Assembly (NCBI RefSeq): GCF_004402375.1 | Contig: NZ_SOGJ01000021.1 | Coordinates: 62,754 to 126,753 of the forward strand | Source: Cryobacterium breve | Lineage (GTDB): Bacteria > Actinomycetota > Actinomycetes > Actinomycetales > Microbacteriaceae | Length of the DNA: 64,000 nt | Direction of reading: 5' to 3' | In this document: positions 25,798 through 34,674 of the stretch, piece by piece | Numbering within the stretch: position 1 is the stretch's first letter | Layout: each line of letters opens with the position of its first letter | Notes under the pieces: model-generated | Seen by the model: only the letters and a program-made list of their open reading frames with translations | What the model was told of the DNA's origin: nothing | Database searches by the model: none | Made by a program: the position numbers and the translations under genes

Positions 25798-26463
25798 TTA
25801 CGGCAGTTTGGCGAGGACCCGGTCGCGGGACTGGACCAGGTGCGAATGCATGGCACGCTCGGCCGCGGCTCCGTCCCCCTTCAGCAGGGCATCGGCGATA
25901 GTCGCGTGCTCGGCCACGGTGTTCTCCCCGAAAGGGCCGCCATAGGTGAGGCGAAAGATGTGCAGATGGCAGTGGGTGCGCTCTACCGCTTGTCGCACCA
26001 TGTCGTTTCCGGCGAAGCTGAGGATGAGTTGGTGGAAACGAGTGTCGTGCGCGGTCAGGGTCTGGTAGCTCTCGTACCGGCTTCCGGTGGGGGGTTCGCC
26101 GATGCTCTGCATCTCCTCGCGGAGGCTCTCGGCGTGGGCGATACTCATGCTGTGGGCTGCCTTTTTTGCCGATGGAACCTCCAACAGGAGGCGCAACTCG
26201 TACTGGTTGCGGACCTCGTCAGCATTGAGAAGGTCGGTGGTGCGGTACCCCTTGAGCGGAAGCTTCACGGTGAGTCCCTCAGATTCGAGTCGGGCCAGTG
26301 CCTCACGTACGGGGGTTGGTGAAACCTGGAGTTGACGAGCGAGGTCTTCGATGTTCATCCGTGCTCCGGGAGGAATGGAGCTGTTCATGATGAGTGCTTT
26401 CAGTTGCTCAAAAACGTCGTCGGACAGGATCTGACGTCGAGGCATCTTCAGGAGGGTCACCAT
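25798..26463 (-). CDS. GntR-family (FadR-type) transcriptional regulator
   Basis: 221 residues. The N-terminal winged helix is clear (DVFEQLKALIMNSSIPPGAR, NIEDLARQLQVSPTPVREAL, RLESEGLTVKLPLKGYRT). The C-terminal helical FCD-type effector domain has an Arg/Asp/His set (HDTRFHQLIL, HCHLHIFRL, EHATIADALLKGD) that may bind a metal and an organic acid. The ATG at 26463 has AGGA seven bases before. It is divergent from the transport operon and first in the leftward catabolic operon, with matching palindromes beside both starts, so it likely represses both in the absence of a pathway intermediate such as fuconate. Confidence 0.9.
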   Translation of the reverse strand: MVTLLKMPRRQILSDDVFEQLKALIMNSSIPPGARMNIEDLARQLQVSPTPVREALARLESEGLTVKLPLKGYRTTDLLNADEVRNQYELRLLLEVPSAKKAAHSMSIAHAESLREEMQSIGEPPTGSRYESYQTLTAHDTRFHQLILSFAGNDMVRQAVERTHCHLHIFRLTYGGPFGENTVAEHATIADALLKGDGAAAERAMHSHLVQSRDRVLAKLP

Positions 26464-26465
26464 GT

Positions 26466-26478
26466 CTATATCCTATAG
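26466..26478. promoter_or_regulatory. GntR operator-like palindrome next to the regulator gene
   Basis: CTATA-TCC-TATAG begins three bases upstream of the GntR start codon. It has the same half sites as the palindrome at 26578-26592, which suggests that the regulator controls its own operon. Confidence 0.55.
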
Positions 26479-26543
26479 CGTTGAGCGAACTGATTGGCGT
26501 GCAATTTTGACAAAAGGGACGCAATTCATCACTGTTCCTTACC

Positions 26544-26592
26544 TTGACATTGTGAGACTCAGACCATTATGTTGTGGCTATAGATTCTATAG
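26544..26592 (+). promoter_or_regulatory. Promoter and overlapping operator of the deoxyhexose transport operon
   Basis: A consensus -35 box TTGACA (26544-26549) is followed after 18 bases by TATGTT (26568-26573). The expected start site near 26580 falls inside the 15-base palindrome CTATAGATTCTATAG (26578-26592), seven-base arms around a central T. GGAGG for the first gene follows at 26614-26618. Placement of an operator on the start site is a typical repressor layout, and the GntR protein encoded on the other side is the natural ligand. Confidence 0.65.
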
Positions 26593-26622
26593 GATCTTTT
26601 ATTTTGCGATCTTGGAGGCTCA

Positions 26623-27681
26623 GTGTTGAGACAAAAAGTAGTTATCGTTCGATCTCTTGCCGTCGCCGCAGCGGCGACCCTGACGATCGGCTTGTCGGCC
26701 TGTGCGCAGGAGGAAGGAGGCGGGGCGGCCGGCGGTGAAGGGTCGCTGAGCGAGGTCAGGCTCGCTTTGGTCCCGGGTGGCGCCCATCCGTACTTCCAGC
26801 CCTGGCAGCAGGCCGGTAAGGACGCCCAGACGGACTTCGGCCTGGCCGGCGTCACCTTCAACGAGACGGGCGGCTGGGACCAATCCAAGCAGAATGACGT
26901 GATCAACTCCCTGGTCGCTAACGGCTATAACGCGTTTGGCATCTTCGGTGTCTCTCCGACGGATATCAACTCGACGTTCAAGATGTTGAAGGGCAGCGGC
27001 ATCGCCACAGCGTCTATCGCGTCGTGTCCGGCGGGCGAGACCAATGAAGCGGACTTCTGCCTTTCGACCGATGTTGAGATCGCCGCGTACACGGCGGCCC
27101 AGGCAGCCATCGAGGCGATGGGCGGAAGCGGCGTCCTCGTCCACTTGACGGGGAACAACGTTGACTCCAACACTCAGCGACGCATTGAGGGAGTCAAGAA
27201 AGCCGTCGACGAAACGGATGGCGCCGTAACCGTCCTGCCGGACGTAACGGACATCGACAAGGACCTCACCACCGCGCAAAAGGCCGTGGCCGACCTGCTC
27301 GCTGCCCAGGGAAGCCAGATCAATGGCATTGTCTCAACCGCCTACAACCCGTCTGTTGCGGCCGCTACAGCGGTTGCGGATTCCAAGCTCGATATCAAAC
27401 TCGTGGCTATTGACGACGATGAGACCATTCTCACGGCCATCAAGGAGGGCTCGGTCTACGCAACAGTCGCGCAGAATCCCGTCGGCCAGGCGTATGTCGG
27501 AAGCTGGGCGCTGGCCCAGCTGGCCAGCAAGGCCTGCACGGTAAAGCAGCCGGGCGTCGTCGTTGACTCGGGCTCGTTCCTGGTCACGAAGGATAACGTC
27601 GCGACCTACGACGATGAGCGCCAAGCGGCATCCAAAAAGCTCAAGTCCCTGTTCTCTGACTCCCTGTTGAACTGCAAGTAA
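26623..27681 (+). CDS. Sugar ABC transporter substrate-binding lipoprotein
   Basis: 352-residue type I binding protein with a lipoprotein signal: basic RQKVV, hydrophobic core and lipobox GLSAC near residue 25, followed by a Gly/Glu-rich linker. The mature domain begins VRLALVPGGAHPYFQPW and has NGYNAFGIFGVSPTD, HLTGNNVDSNTQRRIEG and IVSTAYNPSVAAATAV, as in ribose/galactose receptors. GTG 26623 and TTG 26626 are both possible starts behind GGAGG. It opens an operon with two permeases, an ATPase, a mutarotase and two acid-sugar dehydratases, so the ligand is probably L-fucose or a related 6-deoxysugar. Confidence 0.87.
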   Translation: MLRQKVVIVRSLAVAAAATLTIGLSACAQEEGGGAAGGEGSLSEVRLALVPGGAHPYFQPWQQAGKDAQTDFGLAGVTFNETGGWDQSKQNDVINSLVANGYNAFGIFGVSPTDINSTFKMLKGSGIATASIASCPAGETNEADFCLSTDVEIAAYTAAQAAIEAMGGSGVLVHLTGNNVDSNTQRRIEGVKKAVDETDGAVTVLPDVTDIDKDLTTAQKAVADLLAAQGSQINGIVSTAYNPSVAAATAVADSKLDIKLVAIDDDETILTAIKEGSVYATVAQNPVGQAYVGSWALAQLASKACTVKQPGVVVDSGSFLVTKDNVATYDDERQAASKKLKSLFSDSLLNCK

Positions 27682-27706
27682 GAACCATCGAGGGTATAGG
27701 CGCGCC

Positions 27707-28795
27707 ATGTCAACGATCACCGATGCCCGTACGTACGTGGTTGACCTCGAAGTGGAGACCGTCCGAACCGACGCAGTTCAGTGCTTCGCCAAGCAGGAGA
27801 CGGTATTCGTCGAGATCGACACCAGCGATGGGTTGACGGGGATTGGTTACGCCTACACCATCGGAACAGGTGGTCGCGCGGTCTCTTCTATGCTGCGCGA
27901 CCACCTGATCCCGCTCCTTCCTGGTAAGGATTCTCGCCAAATCGAATCCTTGTGGCACACGCTTTTCGCGGCGACGCGGGCAACGACGGTAGGGGCAATC
28001 ACGTCCCTTGCCATAGCCGCCATTGACACTGCCCTTTGGGACCTCAAATGCGCTCGGGCAGCGGCTCCGCTCTGGGAAGTCGCCGGCGGCTTTCGCCGTG
28101 CCGTGCCCCTCTATGACACGGAAGGCGGGTGGCTACACCTGTCGGAGGATGCCCTCGTAAGCGGGGCCCTCGCATCGCAGGAGGCAGGCTGGCCCGGAAT
28201 CAAGCTCAAGGTCGGGAAACCCCACATCGGCGAAGACCGGGAACGACTGCTGGCGGTGCGTGCTGCTGTCGGTGATCGGATGGACATCATGATCGATGCC
28301 AACCAGTCGATGACAGCAGCGGAGGCGATCCGTCGGGCGCATGCCTTCGACGATGTCGACCTCTTCTGGTTTGAGGAGCCGTTACCAGCCGATGATGTTG
28401 CCGGTCATGCGCGGCTGGCCCGGTCCACCCCGATTCCTATCGCGGTAGGAGAATCGCTGTACTCCGTCGGGCAATTCCGGGACTACCTGGAGAGAGGCGC
28501 AGCCGGCATCGTTCAGGTCGACGTGGCAAGGGTGGGCGGCATCACACCATGGCTCAAAGTGGCACACCTCGCTGAGGCATTCAACGTCGCGGTGTGCCCT
28601 CACTTCTTGATGGAGCTTCATGTGAGTCTGGTGGCCGCAGTGCCCAACGGGCGCTACGTAGAACACATACCGCAACTTCGTGCGATCACCTATGGGGAGA
28701 TGGGTGTCGAGAACGGTCACGCACTGGCACCTCAAACTCCAGGACTCGGTATTGCCTGGAATCGGGACGCCATGGACGATAGGAGGGTCTCATGA
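27707..28795 (+). CDS. Enolase-superfamily acid-sugar dehydratase, substrate unassigned
   Basis: 362 residues, mandelate-racemase-like. An N-terminal capping domain precedes a (beta/alpha)7 barrel with the KxK motif in GIKLKVG, metal ligands Asp in MIDANQSM, Glu in FWFEEPLP and Glu in VGESLYS, and a histidine in VCPHFLMELH that would act as base. This places it in the mandelate racemase/sugar acid dehydratase subgroup but not with the L-fuconate dehydratase encoded at the other end of the operon. It lies directly behind the receptor gene and overlaps the first permease gene (ATGA). It may dehydrate a second sugar acid (rhamnonate, galactonate, arabinonate or similar). Confidence 0.82.
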   Translation: MSTITDARTYVVDLEVETVRTDAVQCFAKQETVFVEIDTSDGLTGIGYAYTIGTGGRAVSSMLRDHLIPLLPGKDSRQIESLWHTLFAATRATTVGAITSLAIAAIDTALWDLKCARAAAPLWEVAGGFRRAVPLYDTEGGWLHLSEDALVSGALASQEAGWPGIKLKVGKPHIGEDRERLLAVRAAVGDRMDIMIDANQSMTAAEAIRRAHAFDDVDLFWFEEPLPADDVAGHARLARSTPIPIAVGESLYSVGQFRDYLERGAAGIVQVDVARVGGITPWLKVAHLAEAFNVAVCPHFLMELHVSLVAAVPNGRYVEHIPQLRAITYGEMGVENGHALAPQTPGLGIAWNRDAMDDRRVS

Positions 28796-29922
28796 CTTCA
28801 ACGCTGAAGTCCGGATCATCAGCACACCTGCAAGCGGGCGCGCTGCGCAGATTCGTTGCCACACCGAGTTTCTTTTTGTTGGTGATCATTTTCGTCCTGG
28901 TCATCGTTCTCGGCTCGATCAAGCCCGCCTTCTTCAACGGACCCTTCGTCATCGCCCCGCTGCTCACGGGTATCTCGATCTTCACGGTCGTCGGGCTGTC
29001 TCAGATGGTGGTGCTGTCGATCGGGCATATGAACCTGGCCGTAGGACCGATGGCGGCCTTTGGTGCCATGTTCATGGGGCTCTCCTATGAACTGTGGGAC
29101 CTGCCGTTGGTTCTGGGTCTTGCCCTTGGAATCCTCGCTGGTGCAGCTATGGGTGCGCTGTCGGGCTGGCTCGTCGCCCGCACAGGGGTCAATTCATTCA
29201 TCGTCACCTTGGCGATGAGCTTCGCCCTCATCGGTTTGGTGCCCACCGTCTACTCATGGCTCAGCGCCGGATCCGCCTTCACTGTCAAACCTGACGGTCT
29301 TGACGAGATCGGGAGGAGCAGCTTCTCTGCTATTTGCGTGAACGGTGCCTGTGGCTCCAACGCAATTCCCCTGATAGTCATTCCGGCTTTGGGCGTGATG
29401 TTACTCATCGGGTATTTGTACTCTCACACCCGCCTGGGACGGGAGCTACTCATGACCGGCAGCAATGTGGACGCCGCGCAGCTGTCCGGCATCCCAACAG
29501 GACGCCGGATCGTGCTGGTGCACTCCCTCTCCGGCGCTTTGGCAGCCCTAGCCGGTTTCTTGCTTGCAGCCAGTACCGGATCCTTCACGCCGGGCATAGG
29601 CCAGGAGTTCATGCTGCAATCATTCGTGGGACCGATTCTCGGAGGAACGCTTCTAGCCGGCGGATACGTGTCGGTGACAGGGACGCTTCTCGGTATCACG
29701 TTGACCTTGGTCATTCGTAAGGGGTTGGACCTTTTCGGGGTGGGGCTGGAAACCCTCAATGTCTTGCTGGGTGTAATCCTGCTCATCGCTCTCTCCAGCG
29801 ACCAGATCCGGCTGTTTTTCGGTCGCAGACGCACGCGGAGGCCGGCTCAGGTCGATAGAACATCGCCCCCGCCCGGCCCGAAGCTCGCTCAGCCCTCGGT
29901 ACCAGAGGAGATTTCCGCATGA
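28792..29922 (+). CDS. Sugar ABC transporter permease
   Basis: 376-residue CUT2 permease, inner membrane, with about eight to ten hydrophobic helices. Family motif is SIGHMNLAVGPMAAF, in place of the usual DLSVG. The C-terminal core GPILGGTLLAGGYVSVTGT is conserved in position, and a hydrophilic Pro-rich tail follows. ATG overlaps the dehydratase stop (ATGA) and has AGGAGG upstream. With the next gene it should form the membrane pore of the deoxyhexose importer. Confidence 0.87.
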   Translation: MTSTLKSGSSAHLQAGALRRFVATPSFFLLVIIFVLVIVLGSIKPAFFNGPFVIAPLLTGISIFTVVGLSQMVVLSIGHMNLAVGPMAAFGAMFMGLSYELWDLPLVLGLALGILAGAAMGALSGWLVARTGVNSFIVTLAMSFALIGLVPTVYSWLSAGSAFTVKPDGLDEIGRSSFSAICVNGACGSNAIPLIVIPALGVMLLIGYLYSHTRLGRELLMTGSNVDAAQLSGIPTGRRIVLVHSLSGALAALAGFLLAASTGSFTPGIGQEFMLQSFVGPILGGTLLAGGYVSVTGTLLGITLTLVIRKGLDLFGVGLETLNVLLGVILLIALSSDQIRLFFGRRRTRRPAQVDRTSPPPGPKLAQPSVPEEISA

Positions 29923-30944
29923 AGCGTTCCACTCTCGCTTTTCTGAAGTCTCAGAACCTGACGCTGGCCGCCATTGTGATTGTGGGAGCAGCATTGATTG
30001 GAATCACGTCGGGCGGGGGATTCTTCAATCCCATCTCGACCAGGACATTCTTCCTCTTTCTCGCCGTTCCCATCCTGATCGGTCTGGCCCAAATGATCAC
30101 GTTGTCCGTTGGCCAGCTGAATCTGGCGGTGGGTGCGATAGGCGGCTTCTCAGCGTGCTTCGCCGGGGTCCTCGTCGCGGATCTGGGTCTTCCGGCCTGG
30201 ATCGGAGGACTCGCCGCCGTGCTCGTGGGCGGTATTGCCGGGTTGCTGAACGGATGGCTCGTGGTCGCCACCCGCATCAACGGTTTCATCGTGACGCTGG
30301 CTACCATGACCATTCTGACCGGTGTGCAGTACGGCCTGGTCGGTACTCGCACGATCTCGAGTACGGCCTGGCAACCCATCGTCGACTTGGGCAAGGCCTC
30401 CGTACTGGGTGTCCCGGTGATCTTCTGGATTGCATTGATCGTCGCCCTGCTTCTCTCTTTCGCGTTCGGTCACACGGTGACAGGGCGCCGCCTGCTCGCT
30501 AGCGGCGGGAACTCAGTTGCAGCCCAGCTCGCGGGCATCTCCAACGATCGCAGCGTGATCATCGCCCACGCGGCATCCGGCCTGCTCTGCGGGGTTGCGG
30601 CCTTTGTGACCCTCGCCTCACTATCAGGAGTGAACCAGAGCGTCGGCGGCGACTGGCTCTTGCCCAGTTTCGCGGCCCCCATCATCGGGGGCGTCTCGCT
30701 GGTCGGAGGCTCCGTCGCCGTACTCGGAACGGTGCTCGCCTCGACAATCCTGCGTCTCGTGGACAGCGCGCGCGCCGAATTTCAGCTCGCACCGAGTTGG
30801 GTCAATTTCGTCGTCGGAGCCGTCGTCCTTGGGACCGTTGCGCTCGGTCGGGTGCGTGAGGCGCAGGATGCCCGCAGAAACGCGCCACCACCTGCCAGCC
30901 TGTCCACCCGCCCCGAACTGACTCCGGTTGGAGACCCCAAATGA
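29919..30944 (+). CDS. Sugar ABC transporter permease
   Basis: 341-residue CUT2 permease. N-terminal helix LTLAAIVIVGAALIGI, the motif LSVGQLNLAVGAIGGF near residue 65, and the C-terminal APIIGGVSLVGGSVAVLGT match its operon partner. It overlaps the previous gene by ATGA and the ATPase gene by ATGA, so three transport genes are translationally chained. The hydrophilic Pro-rich tail is similar to that of the partner. Both permeases replace the common DLSVG motif by NLAVG, which sets this transporter apart from the rhamnose one at the left edge. Confidence 0.87.
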   Translation: MKRSTLAFLKSQNLTLAAIVIVGAALIGITSGGGFFNPISTRTFFLFLAVPILIGLAQMITLSVGQLNLAVGAIGGFSACFAGVLVADLGLPAWIGGLAAVLVGGIAGLLNGWLVVATRINGFIVTLATMTILTGVQYGLVGTRTISSTAWQPIVDLGKASVLGVPVIFWIALIVALLLSFAFGHTVTGRRLLASGGNSVAAQLAGISNDRSVIIAHAASGLLCGVAAFVTLASLSGVNQSVGGDWLLPSFAAPIIGGVSLVGGSVAVLGTVLASTILRLVDSARAEFQLAPSWVNFVVGAVVLGTVALGRVREAQDARRNAPPPASLSTRPELTPVGDPK

Positions 30945-32464
30945 GCTCCACAATCGCCCTCGAAGCCAACGGCCTCTCCAAGTCCTTCCCGGGAGTCAAA
31001 GCCCTCGACCGGGTTAACCTGCGTTTGATGAGCGGTGAGACGCACGCCCTGATGGGCGAAAACGGCGCCGGGAAGTCCACTCTCATCAAGATTCTCACCG
31101 GGGTGCACCGACCAGACGAGGGCGCCTTGAGCGTGGCAGGAAGCATTGCTGACATCCATTCCCCGGCCGCCGCGATGCACGCCGGAATCGGTGTCGTGCA
31201 CCAGGAACGCAACGTCATCCGTGGCTTCACAGTCGGCGAGAACATCGTAATGAGCAGGATGCCCCGCAGAGGTCCACGGGTCGACTGGCCGGCCGTGCGG
31301 CGGGAGGCAAAACGATGCCTAGCCCTTCTCGACCTCGAACTCGACCCCGACACTCCAATGGCCCGGCTGTCGTCGGCGCAGACACAGCTAGTCGAAATTG
31401 CACGAGGACTCTACACGGAAACCAGCATCCTTCTGTTGGACGAACCAACAGCATCCATCAGTGACAACGAAGCCGACCGGCTGTTCCGCGTCGTGCGCCG
31501 GTTGACGGAGCAGGGAACTGCCGTGCTGTTTGTCAGCCACAAACTGGAAGAAGTGTTTGCCCACTGCGACACCGTGTCGGTCTTGCGCGATGGTCGATCC
31601 GTGCTCGAATCGGAGCCCCTGTCCGCTCATTCCCGCGACGAAATCGTCGACGTCATGGTGGGTCGCTCGCTCGCGGCCCTGGAGGTGCCCGAGCGTGCTG
31701 TCGATCGCAGCCGGCCGCCCGTGCTCGAGCTCTCCGACGTCGACACGGCGTCGGGCCACCGGGGCGTGTCCCTGGAACTGCGCTCCGGAGAGATCCTCGG
31801 ACTCTACGGTCTGGTCGGAGCAGGCCGAACCGAACTAGCCCGAGCCGTTCTCGGACTGGACCGAGTCACCTCCGGGAGCGTTCATGTTCGAGGGGCGCGA
31901 GTATCGATCCGCTCCGTGCGTCAGGCGCTTGAGAGCTACCGAATCGGCTATGTAACCGAGAACCGGAAGGAGGAAGGAGTCTTTTTGGCCCAGTCGGTGA
32001 CCCGAAACGTGGCAATCACTGTCTGGTCGAGACTCGAGCGGATGCTCGGGTATGTCAGCACGAAATCCGAGCGCGCCCTGGTGCAGAAATACGTGACCGA
32101 ATTGGATATTCGGATCTCCGGCCAGCGTCAGCTCGTCGGGCAGCTCTCCGGCGGAAACCAGCAGAAAGTGTCGCTGGCGAAGTGGCTGGCTGCAAAAACC
32201 GAGATCCTCATCATCGACGAACCGACAGTGGGCATCGACGTACGTACCAAGAGATCGTTTTATGACCTCATCTGGAAGCTGGCTGACGACGGTCTCGCGA
32301 TTCTGCTCATCTCCAGCGACCTCGCCGAAATGATCACGCTCGCAGACCGGATCGCCGTAATGGACCGTTTCGCGATCACGGGAGAAGTTGAGAACTCACA
32401 CGACTACGACGAGATGAGCCAATCAATCATTCGTTTGATTCACGGGCATGCGGCCGTCACGTGA
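30941..32464 (+). CDS. Sugar ABC transporter ATP-binding protein (two ATPase domains)
   Basis: 507-residue duplicated ATPase of the RbsA type. The N-terminal domain has Walker A MGENGAGKSTLIKILTG, signature LSSAQTQLVEIARGL, Walker B ILLLDEPTAS. The C-terminal domain lacks a standard Walker A (LYGLVGAGRTELARAV, the usual degenerate form), with VTENRKEEGVFLAQSV, signature LSGGNQQKVSLAKWL and Walker B ILIIDEPTVGIDV. Cytoplasmic, bound to the two permeases encoded just upstream. The stop overlaps the GTG of the mutarotase gene (GTGA). Confidence 0.92.
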   Translation: MSSTIALEANGLSKSFPGVKALDRVNLRLMSGETHALMGENGAGKSTLIKILTGVHRPDEGALSVAGSIADIHSPAAAMHAGIGVVHQERNVIRGFTVGENIVMSRMPRRGPRVDWPAVRREAKRCLALLDLELDPDTPMARLSSAQTQLVEIARGLYTETSILLLDEPTASISDNEADRLFRVVRRLTEQGTAVLFVSHKLEEVFAHCDTVSVLRDGRSVLESEPLSAHSRDEIVDVMVGRSLAALEVPERAVDRSRPPVLELSDVDTASGHRGVSLELRSGEILGLYGLVGAGRTELARAVLGLDRVTSGSVHVRGARVSIRSVRQALESYRIGYVTENRKEEGVFLAQSVTRNVAITVWSRLERMLGYVSTKSERALVQKYVTELDIRISGQRQLVGQLSGGNQQKVSLAKWLAAKTEILIIDEPTVGIDVRTKRSFYDLIWKLADDGLAILLISSDLAEMITLADRIAVMDRFAITGEVENSHDYDEMSQSIIRLIHGHAAVT

Positions 32465-32790
32465 GCAGTCCACAGGTGGTAACCCTGCACACGCGGCTCG
32501 CCGAGGGGTGCATCGACGAATACGAGGCTGTGCACGCGATCATCCCGCCGGAGCTCGATTCGGCGCTGCGCGCGGCCGGCGTCACAAGCTGGCGGATCTG
32601 GCGCGACGGCCGCGACCTGTTCCACTGGGTCGAAGTAGAGAACTTCGAAGCCATGCAGGCCCATCTCGCCGCTGATCCCGTCGACCGACTCTGGCAACAG
32701 CGCATCGCTGGATTGCTCGAAACGACGAGTGATTCCTCCTCTATCAGGGCGTTGCCCCTGGTGTGGGAGCTGCCGCTTCGGCCCGCTTAG
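32461..32790 (+). CDS. L-rhamnose mutarotase-family protein, probable L-fucose mutarotase
   Basis: 109 residues, the size of RhaM-type mutarotases. It carries TRLAEGCIDEYEAVHAIIPP, AAGVTSWRIWRDGRDLFHWV with conserved Trp, Arg and His, and a later LWQQRIAGLL. It is the COG3254 family and not the unrelated FucU type. GTG at 32461 overlaps the ATPase stop. Its place between the ATPase and L-fuconate dehydratase genes suggests it supplies the anomer used by the dehydrogenase at 22125-23168. Confidence 0.83.
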   Translation: MSSPQVVTLHTRLAEGCIDEYEAVHAIIPPELDSALRAAGVTSWRIWRDGRDLFHWVEVENFEAMQAHLAADPVDRLWQQRIAGLLETTSDSSSIRALPLVWELPLRPA

Positions 32791-32859
32791 CCGAGCCAGA
32801 GCACCCCTTCGGCGACGGATGCCTCGTCGTCTGTCTCCGCATCGATCAAGGAATTGCAC

Positions 32860-34170
32860 ATGAGCATCATCACTGCTGTCGACGTCATCGACGTTCGCTT
32901 TCCAACCTCCCAGAGCATGGACGGCTCCGATGCGATGAACAAGGACGGCGACTACTCGGCGGCCTATGTCATCCTCAGAACGGATGAGCCTGGCCTCAGC
33001 GGCTTCGGCTTCACGTTTACGATCGGCCGTGGAAATGACATCTGCGTGCTCGCCGCCCAGCAGCGCGCACAACCGCTGATCGGGCGCACCGTGCTCGATT
33101 TGGTGAGCGATCTGGGCGGGATCTACCGCGAGCTCAAGTCCGATTCACAACTGCGCTGGCTCGGACCAGAGAAGGGTGTGGAGCATCTGGCAATGGCCGC
33201 CGTGATGAATGCGCTGTGGGATCTCGCCGCCCGCCACTCGGGCAAGCCGCTCTGGCTATTGCTCGCCGACATGTCCCCTCGGCAAATAGTCGATGCAGCC
33301 GACCTGACCTATCTGTCCGATGCGCTGACGCGGGGCGAGGCATTGGCGATGCTGGAAGAACTCGCCCCGACCCGGGCAGAACGCATCGCGAAACTCGAGG
33401 TGACCGGCTATCCGTGCTACACGACCAGCGCCGGATGGCTCGGCTACTCAGATGAGAAGCTTCGTCTCCTGTGTCAGGAAGCTGTGGATGCGGGCTTTAC
33501 CCACATCAAGCTGAAGGTCGGAGCGAACAAGGATGACGACATCCGCAGGCTCGGAATCGCTCGGTCGGTCATCGGGTACGAGACCAACCTCATGATCGAT
33601 GCAAACCAGGTCTGGGATGTGCCGGAGGCCATCGAGCGGATCGCAGCCCTCGCCGAGTTCAAGCCCTTATGGATAGAGGAGCCGACAAGCCCCGATGACG
33701 TTCTCGGCCATGCCGCCGTGCGCAAGGCGGTAGCCCCGATTGGCGTTGCCACCGGTGAACACGGCATGAATCGTGTGTTGTTCAAACAGATGTTCCAGGC
33801 GGAAGCCATTGATTACTGTCAGGTTGACGCAGCGCGGTTGGCCAGCATCAACGAGCTCCTCGCCGTGTATTTCATGGCCAAGAAGTTCGGCGTGCCGGTG
33901 TGCCCGCACGCAGGCGGTGTGGGCCTGTGTGAGCTCGTGCAACACCTCTCCATTTTCGATTACGTCGCCGTCTCCGGGACTTTGGAGGACCGGGTGACGG
34001 AGTACGTCGATCACCTACATGAGCACTTCGTTGAACCATGCATCGTCAAGAACGGCGCGTACGTTGTTCCGACTCAGCCGGGTTACAGCGCGGAAATGTA
34101 TGAGACCACACTCAACGCATACGCTTTTCCTCACGGAACGTACTGGGCATCGGTCCAGGACCTCCGGTGA
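32860..34170 (+). CDS. fucD: L-fuconate dehydratase
   Basis: 436-residue enolase-superfamily enzyme closely following the FucD pattern: MDGSDAMNKDGDYSAAYV and FGFTFTIGRGNDICV near the start, WLGPEKGVEHLAMAAVMNAL, catalytic KLKVG, metal ligands in MIDANQVWD, LWIEEPTSPDD and TGEHGMN, and the base in VCPHAGGVGLCELVQHL. It removes water from L-fuconate to give 2-keto-3-deoxy-L-fuconate. The ATG at 32860 has AAGGA seven bases before; the upstream in-frame TTG does not. It closes the rightward operon while the enzymes before and after it in the pathway are in the leftward operon. Confidence 0.93.
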   Translation: MSIITAVDVIDVRFPTSQSMDGSDAMNKDGDYSAAYVILRTDEPGLSGFGFTFTIGRGNDICVLAAQQRAQPLIGRTVLDLVSDLGGIYRELKSDSQLRWLGPEKGVEHLAMAAVMNALWDLAARHSGKPLWLLLADMSPRQIVDAADLTYLSDALTRGEALAMLEELAPTRAERIAKLEVTGYPCYTTSAGWLGYSDEKLRLLCQEAVDAGFTHIKLKVGANKDDDIRRLGIARSVIGYETNLMIDANQVWDVPEAIERIAALAEFKPLWIEEPTSPDDVLGHAAVRKAVAPIGVATGEHGMNRVLFKQMFQAEAIDYCQVDAARLASINELLAVYFMAKKFGVPVCPHAGGVGLCELVQHLSIFDYVAVSGTLEDRVTEYVDHLHEHFVEPCIVKNGAYVVPTQPGYSAEMYETTLNAYAFPHGTYWASVQDLR

Positions 34171-34383
34171 CAGTGTGGGGTGCTGCGATTGAAATCCTTT
34201 CGGCCTTTCCCTCTTGTCGGCGTCGTTTCGCTGATGACCTTACCTGTGCGCGCGACCCCATGAGGAAAAAAGTGATGAGTGTTTTCGCGAGGCTCTTTAC
34301 CTGAAACCCGAGTAGCCGTGCCCGTGCGGGCGCTGAAGCAACTGGCGTCCGATCTGATGAGGTGGCCACTCGAAGGCTGATGG

Positions 34384-34674
34384 TCAGGGCGACTCCGCGA
34401 TCAGATGGCGAAGTGCCTCGACATGCGCGGCATAGGCGAGGCGGCCAGATGGGGTCAGTTCCAGCCAGGTCTTGACGCGTCCCTGCCCGGTCGGCTTTGC
34501 AATCTGGACGTAGCTGGCCTGCTCCAGCACCTTGATGTGTTTGCTGGTGACTGAGTCGGTCACACCGAGCATGTCCCGCACGACGCTGAATTCCGCCCGG
34601 TCGACCGAGATCAGGAAGGCGCAGATTTGAAGCCGGTTTGGAGCGTGAATGACCTCATTCAATGCGGCCGTCAT
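34384..34674 (-). CDS. Small winged-helix transcriptional regulator
   Basis: 96-residue MarR/ArsR-like regulator of the HTH_34 type: IHAPNRLQICAFLISVDRAE, VVRDMLGVTDSVTSKHIKVL (recognition helix), then the wing GRVKTWLELTPSGR and a final helix. It has no effector domain. The ATG overlaps the stop of the membrane-protein gene upstream (ATGA at 34671-34674), so they form a two-gene operon. In similar pairs the small regulator controls the operon; the palindrome at 35127-35145 is the likely operator. Confidence 0.85.
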   Translation of the reverse strand: MTAALNEVIHAPNRLQICAFLISVDRAEFSVVRDMLGVTDSVTSKHIKVLEQASYVQIAKPTGQGRVKTWLELTPSGRLAYAAHVEALRHLIAESP

